34,183 nucleotides of DNA from Magnetospirillum fulvum MGU-K5 (GCF_000442515.1 NZ_AQPH01000036.1:1-34183), one strand, 5' to 3'. Numbered from the stretch's first letter, positions 9,008 to 16,368 are shown. Notes: generated from the letters alone by a model not told the origin. Program-made: numbers and translations.

Positions 9008-9834
9008 TTATAACTTCTTGCTCAAGAGCAGCAAATCGCGCCACGCCTCGCGCTTGGCTTCGGGCGTGCGCAGCAGATAGGCCGGATGAAAGGTGGCCAG
9101 GGTCGGCACCGGGCGCTGCAACCCGCGTGCGCCGACCTCGAACCAGTGACCGCGCAGCCGGTTGATCCCCTCCGGGCGCGCCAGCAGCGCCGAGGCGGCG
9201 GCGCCCCCCAGCAGCAGCAGCAAAGGCGGATCGACCAGTTCGATATGGCGGATGACGAAGGGCAGACACACCGCCACCTCGTCATGGGTCGGCTTGCGGT
9301 TGGCGGGCGGCCGCCAGGGAACGACGTTGGTGATATAGACCTCGGATCGGTCCAGACCGATCGAGTTCAGCATCCGGGTCAGCAGCTTGCCACTCGCCCC
9401 GACAAAGGGCACCCCCTGACGGTCTTCCTCGTGGCCGGGTGCCTCGCCGATACACATCAGGCGGGGCTGATCCGACGGATCGGCGAACACCGTCGAGGTC
9501 GCCGCCTGTTTCAGCGGCAGCCCCTCGAACGCTTCCAGCGCCCGATGCAGCTCGGTCAGGCTGGTGCAGGCATTGGCGATCTGGCTGGCGGTGCCGGAGG
9601 AGGAGGACGCGAAAGCCCCCCCCCCTCCCGAACCGGCGCGGCGTGGCGCGGCTGCGGTGACGGTGCCGACGGCGCGGCCACGGCAACCGGACGCGGCGCG
9701 GGCGGCGGCACGGCATAGCGGTCGATCGCGATATCGCCGATGCATTCGTCAACCCCGGCATCAAGATACCAGCGCAGCAGATCGTAGGGATGGGGGAGGT
9801 CGGCGCGACCGCCCCCCTCGGCGGCAAGGGTCAT
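9008..9834 (-). CDS. Uracil-DNA glycosylase, family 4-like, frameshifted by a G-run
   Basis: A uracil-DNA glycosylase of the family 4 superfamily branch, which removes uracil from DNA in base-excision repair. Motif 1 is GEAPGHEEDRQGVPFVG and motif 2 is HPAYLLR. Of the four cysteines that bind Fe-S in classic family 4 enzymes only the one in EVAVCLPF is evident: the others read FEGLPLK and NVVPWRPP. The N-terminus (PYDLLRWYLDAGVDECIGDI) and the catalytic part are in different frames, joined at a ten-G run (coding strand) at 9616-9625. One extra G would give a continuous protein of 275 residues from ATG 9834. A low-complexity Pro/Ala linker surrounds the break. Confidence 0.85.
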
Positions 9835-9837
9835 CCG

Positions 9838-10330
9838 CTACTCCCGGGGATCGACGCGGCGATCCACCGGCGGCGCCTTGGGATCGACCTCGTGAAAATC
9901 CCCCTCGATAATCACCGGGCCGGAGCGTGGCCCCCCCCCCGGCCCCTGCCCCGGCTCCGCCCTGGGTGACGACGACGGTCGAGGCATGGCGCTCGATCCA
10001 GAACCACAAGGCGGCGCGAACCGGGGCGAGCAACAGCAGCACCGCCAGGATATCGGTCAGGAAGCCGGGCAGAACGAACAGAAAGCCCGCCGCCGACAGA
10101 CACAATCCCTCGAACGCCGCCTCAACCGGCATTTCCCCCCGTTCCAGCCGGGTCCGCGCATCGAGCAGCACCGCCAACCCCTGACGGCGCAGGATTGACA
10201 GACCGATCAGCACGGCCAGCACCGACAGCACAATCGTCGCCCCAGCGCCGATCACCGCCGACATCTTGACCCACACCATGATTTCGGCGACCGGCAGGGC
10301 GATCAGGCCCGCGAACAGCATCCAACCCAT
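9838..10330 (-). CDS. fxsA: FxsA-family membrane protein, frameshifted by a G-run
   Basis: FxsA (expected 163 residues) is a small cytoplasmic-membrane protein; the E. coli member modulates exclusion of phage T7. The sequence has hydrophobic segments at the N-terminus (LFAGLIALPVAEIMVWV), around IVLSVLAVLIGLSI, and FLFVLPGFLTDILAVLLLL, the last being the family core. A ten-G run (coding strand) at 9931-9940 shifts the frame. With nine Gs the tail reads SGPVIIEGDFHEVDP and stops at 9838-9840, four bases before the uracil-DNA glycosylase start. ATG 10330 is preferred over GTG 10351. Placement opposite a Tim44-domain gene matches common alphaproteobacterial order. Confidence 0.85.
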
Positions 10331-10350
10331 GCTTGCTCTTTCCCCATTCA

Positions 10351-10374
10351 CGGCTTATGTCTTGGACTAAGCCG
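10351..10374. repeat. Perfect 7-bp inverted repeat in the fxsA / timA divergent region
   Basis: CGGCTTA and TAAGCCG are separated by ten bases in the 125-base region between the two divergent genes. The spacing (about 17 bp centre to centre) suits a dimeric regulator. No regulator is identified. Confidence 0.35.
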
Positions 10375-10455
10375 GTGTTGCACTTCGCCGCATCCCCCCC
10401 GTCCCTTCTGGGCCGGAAACAGCGGATCACCCCCAGCCTATCCCGGACTCGCTCA

Positions 10456-11112
10456 ATGAACGACGGATTCCATTACCTCGATATCATTTTTTTCGCGATG
10501 GTCGCCGCCTTCCTGGTGCTGCGACTGCGTAGCGTACTCGGTCGCCGTACCGGAGCCGAACAGCCGCCCGAGCGCTGGGGCGCGGGTGACGCCCCCAGTA
10601 ATGTCGTCGATCTCGCCTCGCACCGCTCGGTGTCCGAGCCTGCGCCGGGGACGTCGGCCTCGCGCGGGTTGGCCCAGATCCGCACGATTGACCGGACCTT
10701 CGATCTCGACAGCTTCCTCGGCGGAGCGCGCGCCGCGTTCTCGATGGTCGTCACCGCCTTTGCCGCGGGCGATCGCGACACCCTGCGCCAGCTTCTGTCC
10801 CCCGATGTGTTCGCCAATTTCGTCGCGGCGATCGACGGCCATGCCGCGCGGGGCGAGACGCTGACCACCGAACTGGTGGCGATCCGCACGGTCGAGCCGA
10901 TCGACGCCGAGGTGCGCGGCGCCTTTCTCGAAATCACCATTCGCTTCGTCAGCGAACAGGTCAATCTGTTGCGCGATGCCGAAGGCCGGGTGATCGAGGG
11001 CAGCCCCGACCGGATCATCACCGTCACCGACGAATGGACCTTCCGCCGCGATCCGCGCGCCGCCGATCCCAACTGGCTGCTGGTCGCCACCCGCACCCCC
11101 GAAGAGGCCTAG
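10456..11112 (+). CDS. Tim44-domain protein (TimA-like)
   Basis: A 218-residue alphaproteobacterial protein with a Tim44 domain, related to the mitochondrial import subunit. One N-terminal membrane helix (about residues 7-25, YLDIIFFAMVAAFLVLRL) is followed by a disordered Pro/Ser linker. The C-terminal Tim44 fold (about 85-215) contains FLGGARAAFSMVVTAFAAGD and the terminal DEWTFRRDP...NWLLVAT. Such proteins are thought to act at the inner membrane, but their function in bacteria is unsettled. The start is ATG 10456, which opens directly into the helix; no strong ribosome-binding site is visible. It is followed 8 bases later by mltA. Confidence 0.88.
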   Translation: MNDGFHYLDIIFFAMVAAFLVLRLRSVLGRRTGAEQPPERWGAGDAPSNVVDLASHRSVSEPAPGTSASRGLAQIRTIDRTFDLDSFLGGARAAFSMVVTAFAAGDRDTLRQLLSPDVFANFVAAIDGHAARGETLTTELVAIRTVEPIDAEVRGAFLEITIRFVSEQVNLLRDAEGRVIEGSPDRIITVTDEWTFRRDPRAADPNWLLVATRTPEEA

Positions 11113-11120
11113 GCCGCCCC

Positions 11121-12308
11121 ATGCGTGCGCTGTGCGGGCTGGCCCTGCTTCTCCTCGCGGCCGCCTGCGCTCCGCTTGCGCCGCCCGAGCCGCCCGCCCC
11201 TCCGGCCGCCGATGCCAAGATGGGGCTTCAGCTGATCGGCTATGACGATCTGCCCGGCTGGTCCGAGGACAGCGCCGCCGAAGTTCTGCCCGCCTTGCTG
11301 CGGACCTGCGACCGGGTGCTGCGGCTGCCGACCGATCGCTCGATCGGCCATGACGGCATCGCCGGAATCGCCGCCGATTGGTATGCCCCCTGCGCCGCCG
11401 CGCGCCGGGTCGCCCCCGGCGATCACGACGCGGCCCGGGCGATGTTCGAAACCTTCTTCCTGCCCTGGCAGGTCAGCGCCAACGGCAACCCGGACGGCCT
11501 GTTTACCGGCTATTTCGAGCCGGAAATCGCCGGATCGAAGCAACGGCGCGGCCCCTTTACCATCCCGGTGCTGGGCAAGCCCAACGATCTGGTCAGCGTC
11601 GATCTCGGCCGCTTCCGTCCCGATTGGAAGGGCGAACAGATCGTCGGTCGGGTCGAGGGCGGTCGGCTGCTCCCCTATCCTGCCCGCAAGGAGATCGAAA
11701 GCGGCGCGCTCGACGGCCGGGCTCCGGTGCTGGTGTGGACCGACGATCCGGTCGATTTCGCGATCATGCAGATTCAAGGCTCGGGCCGGGTTCGCCTCGA
11801 TGACGGCTCGGTGCTCCGCCTCGGCGTCGCGGGCAGCAACGGCCATAAATTCGTCGGCATCGGGAGGGTGATGCGTGACGAGGGATTGCTGAAAGGCGAT
11901 TCCTCGATGCCCGCGATCCGCGCCTGGCTGAAAGAGCATCCGACCGAGGCCACCGACCTGCTCGCCCGCAATCCCCGCTATATCTTCTATGTCGTCAATA
12001 CCGGCGACGGCCCGCTGGGGACCGAGGGGGTTGCGCTGACCCCGGAACGGTCGCTGGCGATCGATCCCCGCCACATTCCACTGGGGGCCCCGGTGTGGGT
12101 CGATACCACCACGCCCGACGGCAAGCCGCTCCGCCGCCTGATGATGGCCCAGGATACCGGCGCGGCAATCAAAGGGCCGGTGCGCGGCGACCTGTTCTGG
12201 GGCAGCGGTGCCGCCGCCTTTGCCCAGGCGGGACGGATGAAAAGTCCGGGACGGCTGGTGCTGTTCCTGCCCCAGGCGCGCTCGCCCCGTCTGGCTTCGC
12301 TGCCCTGA
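11121..12308 (+). CDS. mltA: Membrane-bound lytic murein transglycosylase A
   Basis: MltA (395 residues) is an outer-membrane lipoprotein that cleaves peptidoglycan glycan strands with formation of 1,6-anhydro ends. The signal peptide ends in a lipobox, LAAAC, with the lipidated Cys at residue 16. The MltA domain shows GNPDGLFTGYFEPEIAGS and VDFAIMQIQGSGRVRL, and the C-terminal 3D domain shows IDPRHIPLGAPVWVDT and the catalytic-region MMAQDTGAAIKGPVRGDLF. ATG 11121 gives a canonical lipoprotein start. It probably forms an operon with the Tim44-domain gene. Confidence 0.93.
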   Translation: MRALCGLALLLLAAACAPLAPPEPPAPPAADAKMGLQLIGYDDLPGWSEDSAAEVLPALLRTCDRVLRLPTDRSIGHDGIAGIAADWYAPCAAARRVAPGDHDAARAMFETFFLPWQVSANGNPDGLFTGYFEPEIAGSKQRRGPFTIPVLGKPNDLVSVDLGRFRPDWKGEQIVGRVEGGRLLPYPARKEIESGALDGRAPVLVWTDDPVDFAIMQIQGSGRVRLDDGSVLRLGVAGSNGHKFVGIGRVMRDEGLLKGDSSMPAIRAWLKEHPTEATDLLARNPRYIFYVVNTGDGPLGTEGVALTPERSLAIDPRHIPLGAPVWVDTTTPDGKPLRRLMMAQDTGAAIKGPVRGDLFWGSGAAAFAQAGRMKSPGRLVLFLPQARSPRLASLP

Positions 12309-12527
12309 CGCAGTCGGCCCGGTAGGGGCGAGAGCCGATCCCGGCCTCGTCCTCCTGCGCGACCGCGTAAACTTCCCCAACAAAACCAAGGCGATAACGC
12401 CAGCGGCGCGGCCGATGATCTCTGTCGCCGTCAGCCCTGCCCCGCCCTTTTGAGCCAGGCCAGAGACCTCAACCCCAGGGCGGGTGATATTCTGTTTGTC
12501 GCGCTTTTCCCGCCGGTCGAAATGGGA

Positions 12528-12540
12528 TAGTGTATATAAA
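12528..12540 (+). promoter_or_regulatory. Possible -10 region of cysK
   Basis: An AT-rich patch with TATAAA at 12535-12540 lies 35 bases upstream of the cysK start in otherwise GC-rich DNA. No convincing -35 is spaced from it, so only the -10-like element is offered. Confidence 0.3.
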
Positions 12541-12574
12541 ATCGTTTTTACATTTTTCTCCTGGAGTTTTCGAG

Positions 12575-13543
12575 ATGAGCGCAGAGCAGGGGAGCCCGGC
12601 CACCTTCCGCGGCAAGATCTATGACAGCATCATCGACACCATCGGGGCGACCCCGCTGGTGCGATTCAAGCGTCTGGCCGCCGAAGCCGGGGTCAAGGCC
12701 GACATTGTCGGCAAACTCGAATTCTTCAATCCGCTGGCCTCGGTCAAAGACCGGATCGGCGTTGCCCTGGTCGAAGCGGCGGAAGCGTCGGGCGCGTTGC
12801 AGCCGGGCGGCACCATCATCGAGCCGACCTCCGGCAATACCGGCATCGCGCTGGCCTTCGTCGCGGCGGCCAAGGGCTACAAGCTGATCCTGACCATGCC
12901 GGAAAGCATGTCGCTGGAACGGCGCAAGATGCTGCAATTGCTGGGCGCGGAAATCGTGCTGACCCCGGCGTCGAAGGGCATGACCGGCGCGGTGCGTCAG
13001 GCCGAGGAGCTGGCGGCGGCGACCCCCGGCGCGATCATCCCGCAGCAGTTCAAGAACGCCGCCAACCCGGCGATCCATTCCCGCACCACCGCCGAAGAGA
13101 TCTGGGCCGACACCAATGGCAAGATCGACATCCTGGTGTCCGGCGTCGGTACCGGCGGCACCGTCACCGGCGTCGGCCGGGTGCTGAAGGCCCGCAAGCC
13201 GGATGTCCGGATCGTCGCGGTTGAACCCGAGGATAGCCCGGTTCTGTCGGGTGGCGCTCCCGGCCCGCACAAGATTCAGGGGATCGGCCCGGGCTTCGTT
13301 CCCGACATCCTCGACCGCTCGGTGCTGGATGAAATCCTTCAGATCGGCAACGAAACCGCTCTGTCCACCGCGCGCAAGGCGGCCAAGATCGAAGGCATTC
13401 CGGTCGGCATCTCGTCGGGTGCCGCTCTCGCCGCCGCGCTGGAACTGGGAGCCCGCCCCGAAAACGAAGGCAAGCTGATCGTCGCGATCATCCCCTCCTT
13501 CGCCGAACGCTACCTGTCGACCGCTTTGTTCGATCAGGCGTAA
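12575..13543 (+). CDS. cysK: Cysteine synthase (O-acetylserine sulfhydrylase)
   Basis: CysK (322 residues) joins O-acetylserine and sulfide to make cysteine with pyridoxal phosphate. The PLP lysine is Lys58 in [10 protein letters not shown]. The substrate loop TSGNTGIA and the phosphate-binding glycine loop [13 protein letters not shown] are intact, and [14 protein letters not shown] lies near the C-terminus. ATG 12575 is chosen over an upstream in-frame ATG at 12530 because CTGGAG lies 8 bases before it and homologues begin here. It is monocistronic: a 266-base gap precedes it and a strong hairpin follows. Confidence 0.95.
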   Translation: MSAEQGSPATFRGKIYDSIIDTIGATPLVRFKRLAAEAGVKADIVGKLEFFNPLASVKDRIGVALVEAAEASGALQPGGTIIEPTSGNTGIALAFVAAAKGYKLILTMPESMSLERRKMLQLLGAEIVLTPASKGMTGAVRQAEELAAATPGAIIPQQFKNAANPAIHSRTTAEEIWADTNGKIDILVSGVGTGGTVTGVGRVLKARKPDVRIVAVEPEDSPVLSGGAPGPHKIQGIGPGFVPDILDRSVLDEILQIGNETALSTARKAAKIEGIPVGISSGAALAAALELGARPENEGKLIVAIIPSFAERYLSTALFDQA

Positions 13544-13556
13544 TCCCCCTACAAAC

Positions 13557-13592
13557 GAGAAGAGCGTGGACGGACCCGTCCACGCTCTTCTC
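13557..13592. terminator. Bidirectional hairpin between cysK and carD
   Basis: A perfect 17-bp inverted repeat (GAGAAGAGCGTGGACGG and its complement) with a tiny loop lies 13 bases after cysK and 20 bases after the stop of the convergent carD. It has a T-poor tail, but the stem strength and the convergent placement make a shared terminator very likely. Confidence 0.85.
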
Positions 13593-13612
13593 AGGGCGAT
13601 CTGGAAAAAAGA

Positions 13613-14107
13613 TCAGGCGGCTTCGAGCAGGCTTTCCAGACGCGCCGTGGCGGCAATCGTATCGATCCGCTCGACGGCGGCCAGTTCCGAGGCCAAACGC
13701 TCCAGCGCCGCTTCGTAAATCTGGCGCTCGCTATAGGACTGGTCGGGCTGATTGGCGTTGCGGTGCAGATCGCGAACGACTTCGGCGATCGAGACCGGAT
13801 CGCCGGAATTGATCTTGGCTTCGTATTCCTGGGCGCGGCGGCTCCACATCGTGCGCTTGACCTTGGCGCGGCCCTTCAGCGTGGTCAGAGCCGTTTCCAT
13901 CACGGAACCGGGGGACAACTTGCGCAAACCGGATTTATGCGCTTTTGTCACCGGTACGCGGAGGGTCATGCGGTCGCGATCAAAGGTGATGACAAAAAGC
14001 TGTAGCTTCATCCCACCGATTTCCTGAGTCTCGATGGCGACAACCTGACCGACGCCATGGGTGGGATAAACCACATAATCGCCCTGGGCAAAAGAAACGA
14101 CCGTCAT
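13613..14107 (-). CDS. carD: CarD/CdnL-family transcriptional regulator
   Basis: CarD (164 residues) binds the RNA-polymerase beta subunit and stabilises open complexes, especially at rRNA and ribosomal promoters. The N-terminal RNAP-interacting domain (about residues 1-65) has GDYVVYPTHGVGQVVAIE, and the helical DNA-binding C-domain contains KRTMWSRRAQEYEAKINSGDP and the AEVVRDLHR helix. ATG 14107 begins right at the conserved N-terminus. The gene has an unusually long leader (about 190 bases) if the predicted promoter at 14303-14331 is used. Confidence 0.92.
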   Translation of the reverse strand: MTVVSFAQGDYVVYPTHGVGQVVAIETQEIGGMKLQLFVITFDRDRMTLRVPVTKAHKSGLRKLSPGSVMETALTTLKGRAKVKRTMWSRRAQEYEAKINSGDPVSIAEVVRDLHRNANQPDQSYSERQIYEAALERLASELAAVERIDTIAATARLESLLEAA

Positions 14108-14302
14108 CTCTTCGGATTCCCTAAGAATGAGGACCAGTGGCGCCGAAGACATCGTCCTCGCGCTCCATGCGGAACACGAAACCATAGGCTCGCGTAAACG
14201 AACGCGAACTGGAAACGATATCGCGGCTTAGTTTGGTGAGCGAACTCCCGCTCGGAAGGCCTTACGGCAACCCATCTGCCGATATAGTTCGGCTGACTTG
14301 CC

Positions 14303-14331
14303 CTTATACCACAGGATGCTTCCGTTAAGAA
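14303..14331 (-). promoter_or_regulatory. Predicted carD promoter with extended -10
   Basis: On the minus strand TATAAG (14303-14308) is preceded by TGG, giving an extended -10. TTCTTA lies 17 bases upstream (14326-14331). This is the best match in the region and would give a 5' leader of about 190 bases for carD. Confidence 0.45.
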
Positions 14332-14431
14332 CAGAAAAATACCGCAGCGACACTTCCGACGACGAACGGGGGCGCACGGCAAAAGAATTCCATACCAAGG
14401 GCTAGTCACCCCGGACTTTAGCCATGGATGT

Positions 14432-14478
14432 CGATAAAAACAACAAAGTACACCCGCTACGTTCACCCGTGCGGGGGT
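14432..14478 (-). terminator. Terminator-like hairpin upstream of carD
   Basis: On the minus strand an ACCC...GC / GCGGGT stem, with an alternative ACCCGTGCGGG stem inside, is followed by a T-rich tail ending in TTGTTTTTA. It would end transcripts from the small gene at 14690-14917, or from an unannotated RNA, before the carD promoter. Confidence 0.5.
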
Positions 14479-14517
14479 ATCTTTCTCGCTCTAAGTTCAG
14501 AACGGCACTTGTGCGGG

Positions 14518-14539
14518 TGCAATATCACGAGAGATTGCA
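14518..14539. repeat. Palindrome built on TGCAAT
   Basis: TGCAATATC and GAGATTGCA face each other across four bases and match at 8 of 9 positions. This is the shape of an operator for a dimeric regulator. No regulator gene is adjacent and the target is unknown. Confidence 0.4.
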
Positions 14540-14689
14540 ACAGTACGCACACGACCAGAGGCACTCGCCGCTACAGGATCGCCTGTTTTGGTGCGATCCC
14601 GGCCCCGCCCCACCGCCTGGGCCTGACTGCGGGCCGGGACTTTGCCCGGACCCCAACGCACAGCCCTCCCCGGCTCGAACCGCGACAGA

Positions 14690-14917
14690 TTAATCTTCGG
14701 TCCCGGACGGAGCCCGGTTGAAGAAATCCGGATCGGCCAACGTCAAGGCCGAGACGGTAATCATCGTCTTGGGATGGGTCTTGTTATACAGGCGGGCATG
14801 GAGAATGCCGTCAACATGCTCGAAAATCTTTTCCACGACCCAAATGATCTTCTTGTTGTCGTGGGCTTTGACGAACATGTCACCGACCTGTGCGTCGAAC
14901 GACTTGCGCTTGAACAT
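14690..14917 (-). CDS. Small conserved-looking hypothetical protein (75 residues)
   Basis: A 75-residue cytoplasmic protein beginning MFKRKSFDAQVGDMFVKAHD, with WVVEKIFEHVDGILHARLYN in the middle and TVSALTLADPDFF at the end. It resembles a short uncharacterised alphaproteobacterial family from memory, with no function known. The Lys/Asp-rich beta-strand pattern suggests a small compact fold. ATG 14917 has AGGA just upstream; an in-frame start far upstream at 15157 would add a low-complexity, badly conserved-looking extension and is rejected. It stands alone between hairpins. Confidence 0.75.
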   Translation of the reverse strand: MFKRKSFDAQVGDMFVKAHDNKKIIWVVEKIFEHVDGILHARLYNKTHPKTMITVSALTLADPDFFNRAPSGTED

Positions 14918-14989
14918 TCCTGATCTCACCACTCTGGACAGACACGATCGAAGGAGCCGGGGATGCCCGGCCCCGGCCAGTCGGAACCT

Positions 14990-15018
14990 ATATGAGGCAT
15001 GGCACACGGTGAAGTAAA
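14990..15018 (-). promoter_or_regulatory. Weak promoter candidate for the 75-residue gene
   Basis: TTTACT (15013-15018) and TCATAT (14990-14995) are spaced by 17 bases on the minus strand, 73 bases upstream of the start codon. Both boxes match consensus only partly. Confidence 0.3.
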
Positions 15019-15296
15019 GCCCGACCCCATCGTCTAGCCCGGAATCGGCGCTGTCTGACCCCAAAGGCCCTACTGGACCGGACATAGCCGCCCGGCACAG
15101 CCGGCCCTGGCCAGCACCGTCACCACCGGGCCAGGAGCGACGCCCCCAAGGAGACAAGCCCCTCTCTCGGCCTCACAAGCCCGCCCAGCGCCACGACCAG
15201 ACGCACGGGTTCCAAGACTAACCCACACGGGACAAGGATCACACCAACGGGAAACGCGGAATACCGGCGGCTCGTCCGGCACAGCCTGAAAATCGA

Positions 15297-15329
15297 AGCC
15301 CCGCGGGAGACTGAGCTCGGCGCGGGGCT
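15297..15329 (-). terminator. Terminator of the orphan small transcript
   Basis: AGCCCCGCG and CGCGGGGCT form a perfect 9-bp stem with a 15-base loop. On the minus strand it is followed by TTCGATTTTC, a short T-rich tail. It lies 7 bases after the 33-codon ORF. Confidence 0.7.
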
Positions 15330-15335
15330 GATGAT

Positions 15336-15437
15336 TTAGCGGGCCCTGTGGCCCTGGAGATTCGGCATAGCAGCCGACACGTTAAGTATCTGTGATGTAT
15401 CAAAGGTCAGTGCCGGAATATTCGACACCTTAAACAT
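15336..15437 (-). CDS. Possible 33-residue small protein
   Basis: A 33-codon ORF inside the orphan transcript, starting MFKVSNIPALTFDTSQ and ending NLQGHRAR. It is moderately hydrophobic with no obvious membrane helix. Codon use (ATA, ACA, TCA, CTT, AGG) is unlike the strongly GC-ending neighbours. A 7-codon ORF (15430-15453, MTPSGHV) overlaps its start, a leader-peptide-like arrangement. There is no good ribosome-binding site directly before the ATG, only CGGG a few bases upstream. Coding status is therefore uncertain. Confidence 0.3.
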   Translation of the reverse strand: MFKVSNIPALTFDTSQILNVSAAMPNLQGHRAR

Positions 15438-15559
15438 GACCCGATGGAGTCATTTCCCTTACGATTATCTCCTCCTCATACGTGGAAACCCACGTTAATG
15501 GCGAAGTATTCGACTTGATTACGACCACTTAACTTCGTGAAGCTTGCTTCCTTTCGCCC

Positions 15560-15614
15560 TCGTTACAGTCAAGAGTATCGCGCTGGTTCCACACCTTGTC
15601 AAGGATCGTTACAG
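15560..15614 (-). repeat. 9-bp direct repeats flanking the orphan promoter
   Basis: CTGTAACGA appears twice on the minus strand, at 15606-15614 and 15560-15568, 46 bases apart, one copy on each side of the promoter. Two same-facing sites at about four helical turns suggest cooperative regulator binding, but no protein is known. Confidence 0.45.
15574..15602 (-). promoter_or_regulatory. Strong sigma-70 promoter of the orphan transcript
   Basis: A perfect TTGACA (15597-15602), a 17-base spacer and GATACT (15574-15579) on the minus strand. Predicted start of transcription is about 15566-15569. The 9-base sequence CTGTAACGA occurs just upstream of the -35 (15606-15614) and again at the start site (15560-15568). 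Confidence 0.7.
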
Positions 15615-15691
15615 CCACGTGAAAACGCCCGCCGGTGCGGAACACCACGGGGCAGAACGCGATTGATCGGGATGGATTTAAACGTGAAACA

Positions 15692-15716
15692 GGGGGAAGC
15701 CGATTAAGCTTCCCCC
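15692..15716 (-). terminator. Terminator of the ribosomal cluster after rplQ
   Basis: GGGGGAAGC and GCTTCCCCC form a 9-bp stem with a 7-base loop, 50 bases past the rplQ stop. The minus strand continues TGTTTCACGTTT, a discontinuous T-rich tail. Confidence 0.8.
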
Positions 15717-15766
15717 CGCATCACAAAGGGCTCAATGCAGCCAAAGCCGCATCGGCACCGTCGTCG

Positions 15767-16189
15767 TTAGTCTTCCGACTCGTCATCGGCGCGCTCGGCG
15801 GTCGGGCCGGAATCGGCGCCCTTGGCGGCCGGGTTACGGTCAACCAGCTCGATGATCGCCATCGGAGCGCAATCGCCATAGCGGAAGCCGGCCTTCAGAA
15901 CGCGGGTGTAGCCGCCGTTGCGGGCCTTGTAGCGCGGGCCGATCTCGGCGAACAGCTTCGCCACCACCTTGTCGTCGCGCAGGAAGGCATAAGCCTGACG
16001 GCGGGCGTGCAGATCGCCACGCTTGCCAAGGGTGATCAGACGCTCGACCACGGGACGGAGGTCCTTGGCCTTCGGCAGGGTGGTCTTGATCTGCTCGTGC
16101 TTCAGCAGAGCGTTCGACAGGCTGACGAACAGGGCCTTACGGGCGGAACTGTCGCGGTTCAGCTTACGGCCGGACATACCATGACGCAT
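15767..16189 (-). CDS. rplQ: 50S ribosomal protein L17
   Basis: L17 (140 residues) sits on the solvent side of the 50S subunit near the tunnel exit. The hallmark start [20 protein letters not shown] is followed by [16 protein letters not shown] and [20 protein letters not shown]. The C-terminus carries an acidic tail (ADDESED) beyond the core, as in many alphaproteobacteria. GGAGAG lies just before ATG 16189. It is the last gene of the cluster, 179 bases after rpoA and behind a terminator-like hairpin, so it may depend on read-through. Confidence 0.97.
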   Translation of the reverse strand: MRHGMSGRKLNRDSSARKALFVSLSNALLKHEQIKTTLPKAKDLRPVVERLITLGKRGDLHARRQAYAFLRDDKVVAKLFAEIGPRYKARNGGYTRVLKAGFRYGDCAPMAIIELVDRNPAAKGADSGPTAERADDESED

Positions 16190-16315
16190 AAAAAACTCTC
16201 CTCGTCGCCTAGGCCTCGCCGGGCGAGACCGATCGTCGGACCGTCACCGCCAAATCACCCGGGGGCGAAAAGTACGGCACGGGCGGGTCGGGATGACCCT
16301 ATGGTCAAAACAAAC

Positions 16316-16358
16316 GGCGCGAGCAGGCTTATATCCACAAGGGAAGCTCACTCGCGCC
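16316..16358 (-). terminator. Terminator-like hairpin between rpoA and rplQ
   Basis: GGCGCGAG and CTCGCGCC form an 8-bp stem with a further GAGC/GCTC pairing inside, 10 bases after the rpoA stop. The minus strand then reads GTTTGTTTTG. It would reduce expression of rplQ relative to rpoA. Confidence 0.7.
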
Positions 16359-16368
16359 GGTCGTTGGA

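Larger units (their letters stand above)
14108..14689. other. Gene-free, AT-richer region between carD and a small gene
   Basis: I see no convincing protein gene here on either strand; the open frames lack family motifs and codon bias. It holds the carD leader and promoter, a terminator-like hairpin with a T-rich tail (14432-14478), a TGCAAT palindrome (14518-14539) and GC-rich hairpins near 14630-14655 just past the 75-residue gene. Base composition between about 14160 and 14580 is clearly less GC-rich than in the flanking genes. Confidence 0.6.
15288..15569 (-). ncRNA. Candidate small RNA or small-mRNA transcript of about 280 nt
   Basis: The boundaries are inferred from a near-consensus promoter (15574-15602) and a terminator hairpin (15297-15329). 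The interior is AT-rich and carries short hairpins (ACGTGG/CCACGT at 15480-15495; ATGAC/GTCAT around 15436-15453), a purine-rich GAGGAGGAG segment near 15470-15478 and two overlapping short ORFs. I do not recognise it as 6S, SRP, tmRNA or RNase P RNA. It may act as an RNA, encode the 33-residue peptide, or both. Confidence 0.5.
14918..15766. other. 850-bp region without a recognised protein gene
   Basis: Between the 75-residue gene and rplQ. The half nearer the small gene (14918-15285) is GC-rich, with no supportable gene. The half nearer rplQ (about 15340-15615) is AT-rich and holds a complete minus-strand transcription unit: promoter 15574-15602, 33-codon ORF 15336-15437, terminator 15297-15329. 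The rplQ terminator lies at 15692-15716. No tRNA or known structured RNA was recognised. Confidence 0.6.

Noticed and set aside
11109-12389. A 426-codon minus-strand open frame opposite mltA
   Set aside because: The plus strand encodes a complete MltA with lipobox and both domains; the minus-strand frame has no recognisable motif.
14104-14466. A 120-codon minus-strand frame running from the carD leader into the gap
   Set aside because: It is in the AT-rich leader, lacks a ribosome-binding site and conserved sequence, and overlaps the predicted promoter and terminator.
14671-14684. tRNA T-loop-like GGTTCGAGCC on the minus strand
   Set aside because: The flanking bases cannot form the T-stem or an acceptor stem, and there is no anticodon arm at the right distance.
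15070-15282. A 70-codon minus-strand frame in the 15070-15282 region
   Set aside because: Cys/Gly/Arg-rich low-quality composition, no ribosome-binding site, and it starts just past the terminator of the small transcript. Retained only as unexplained DNA.
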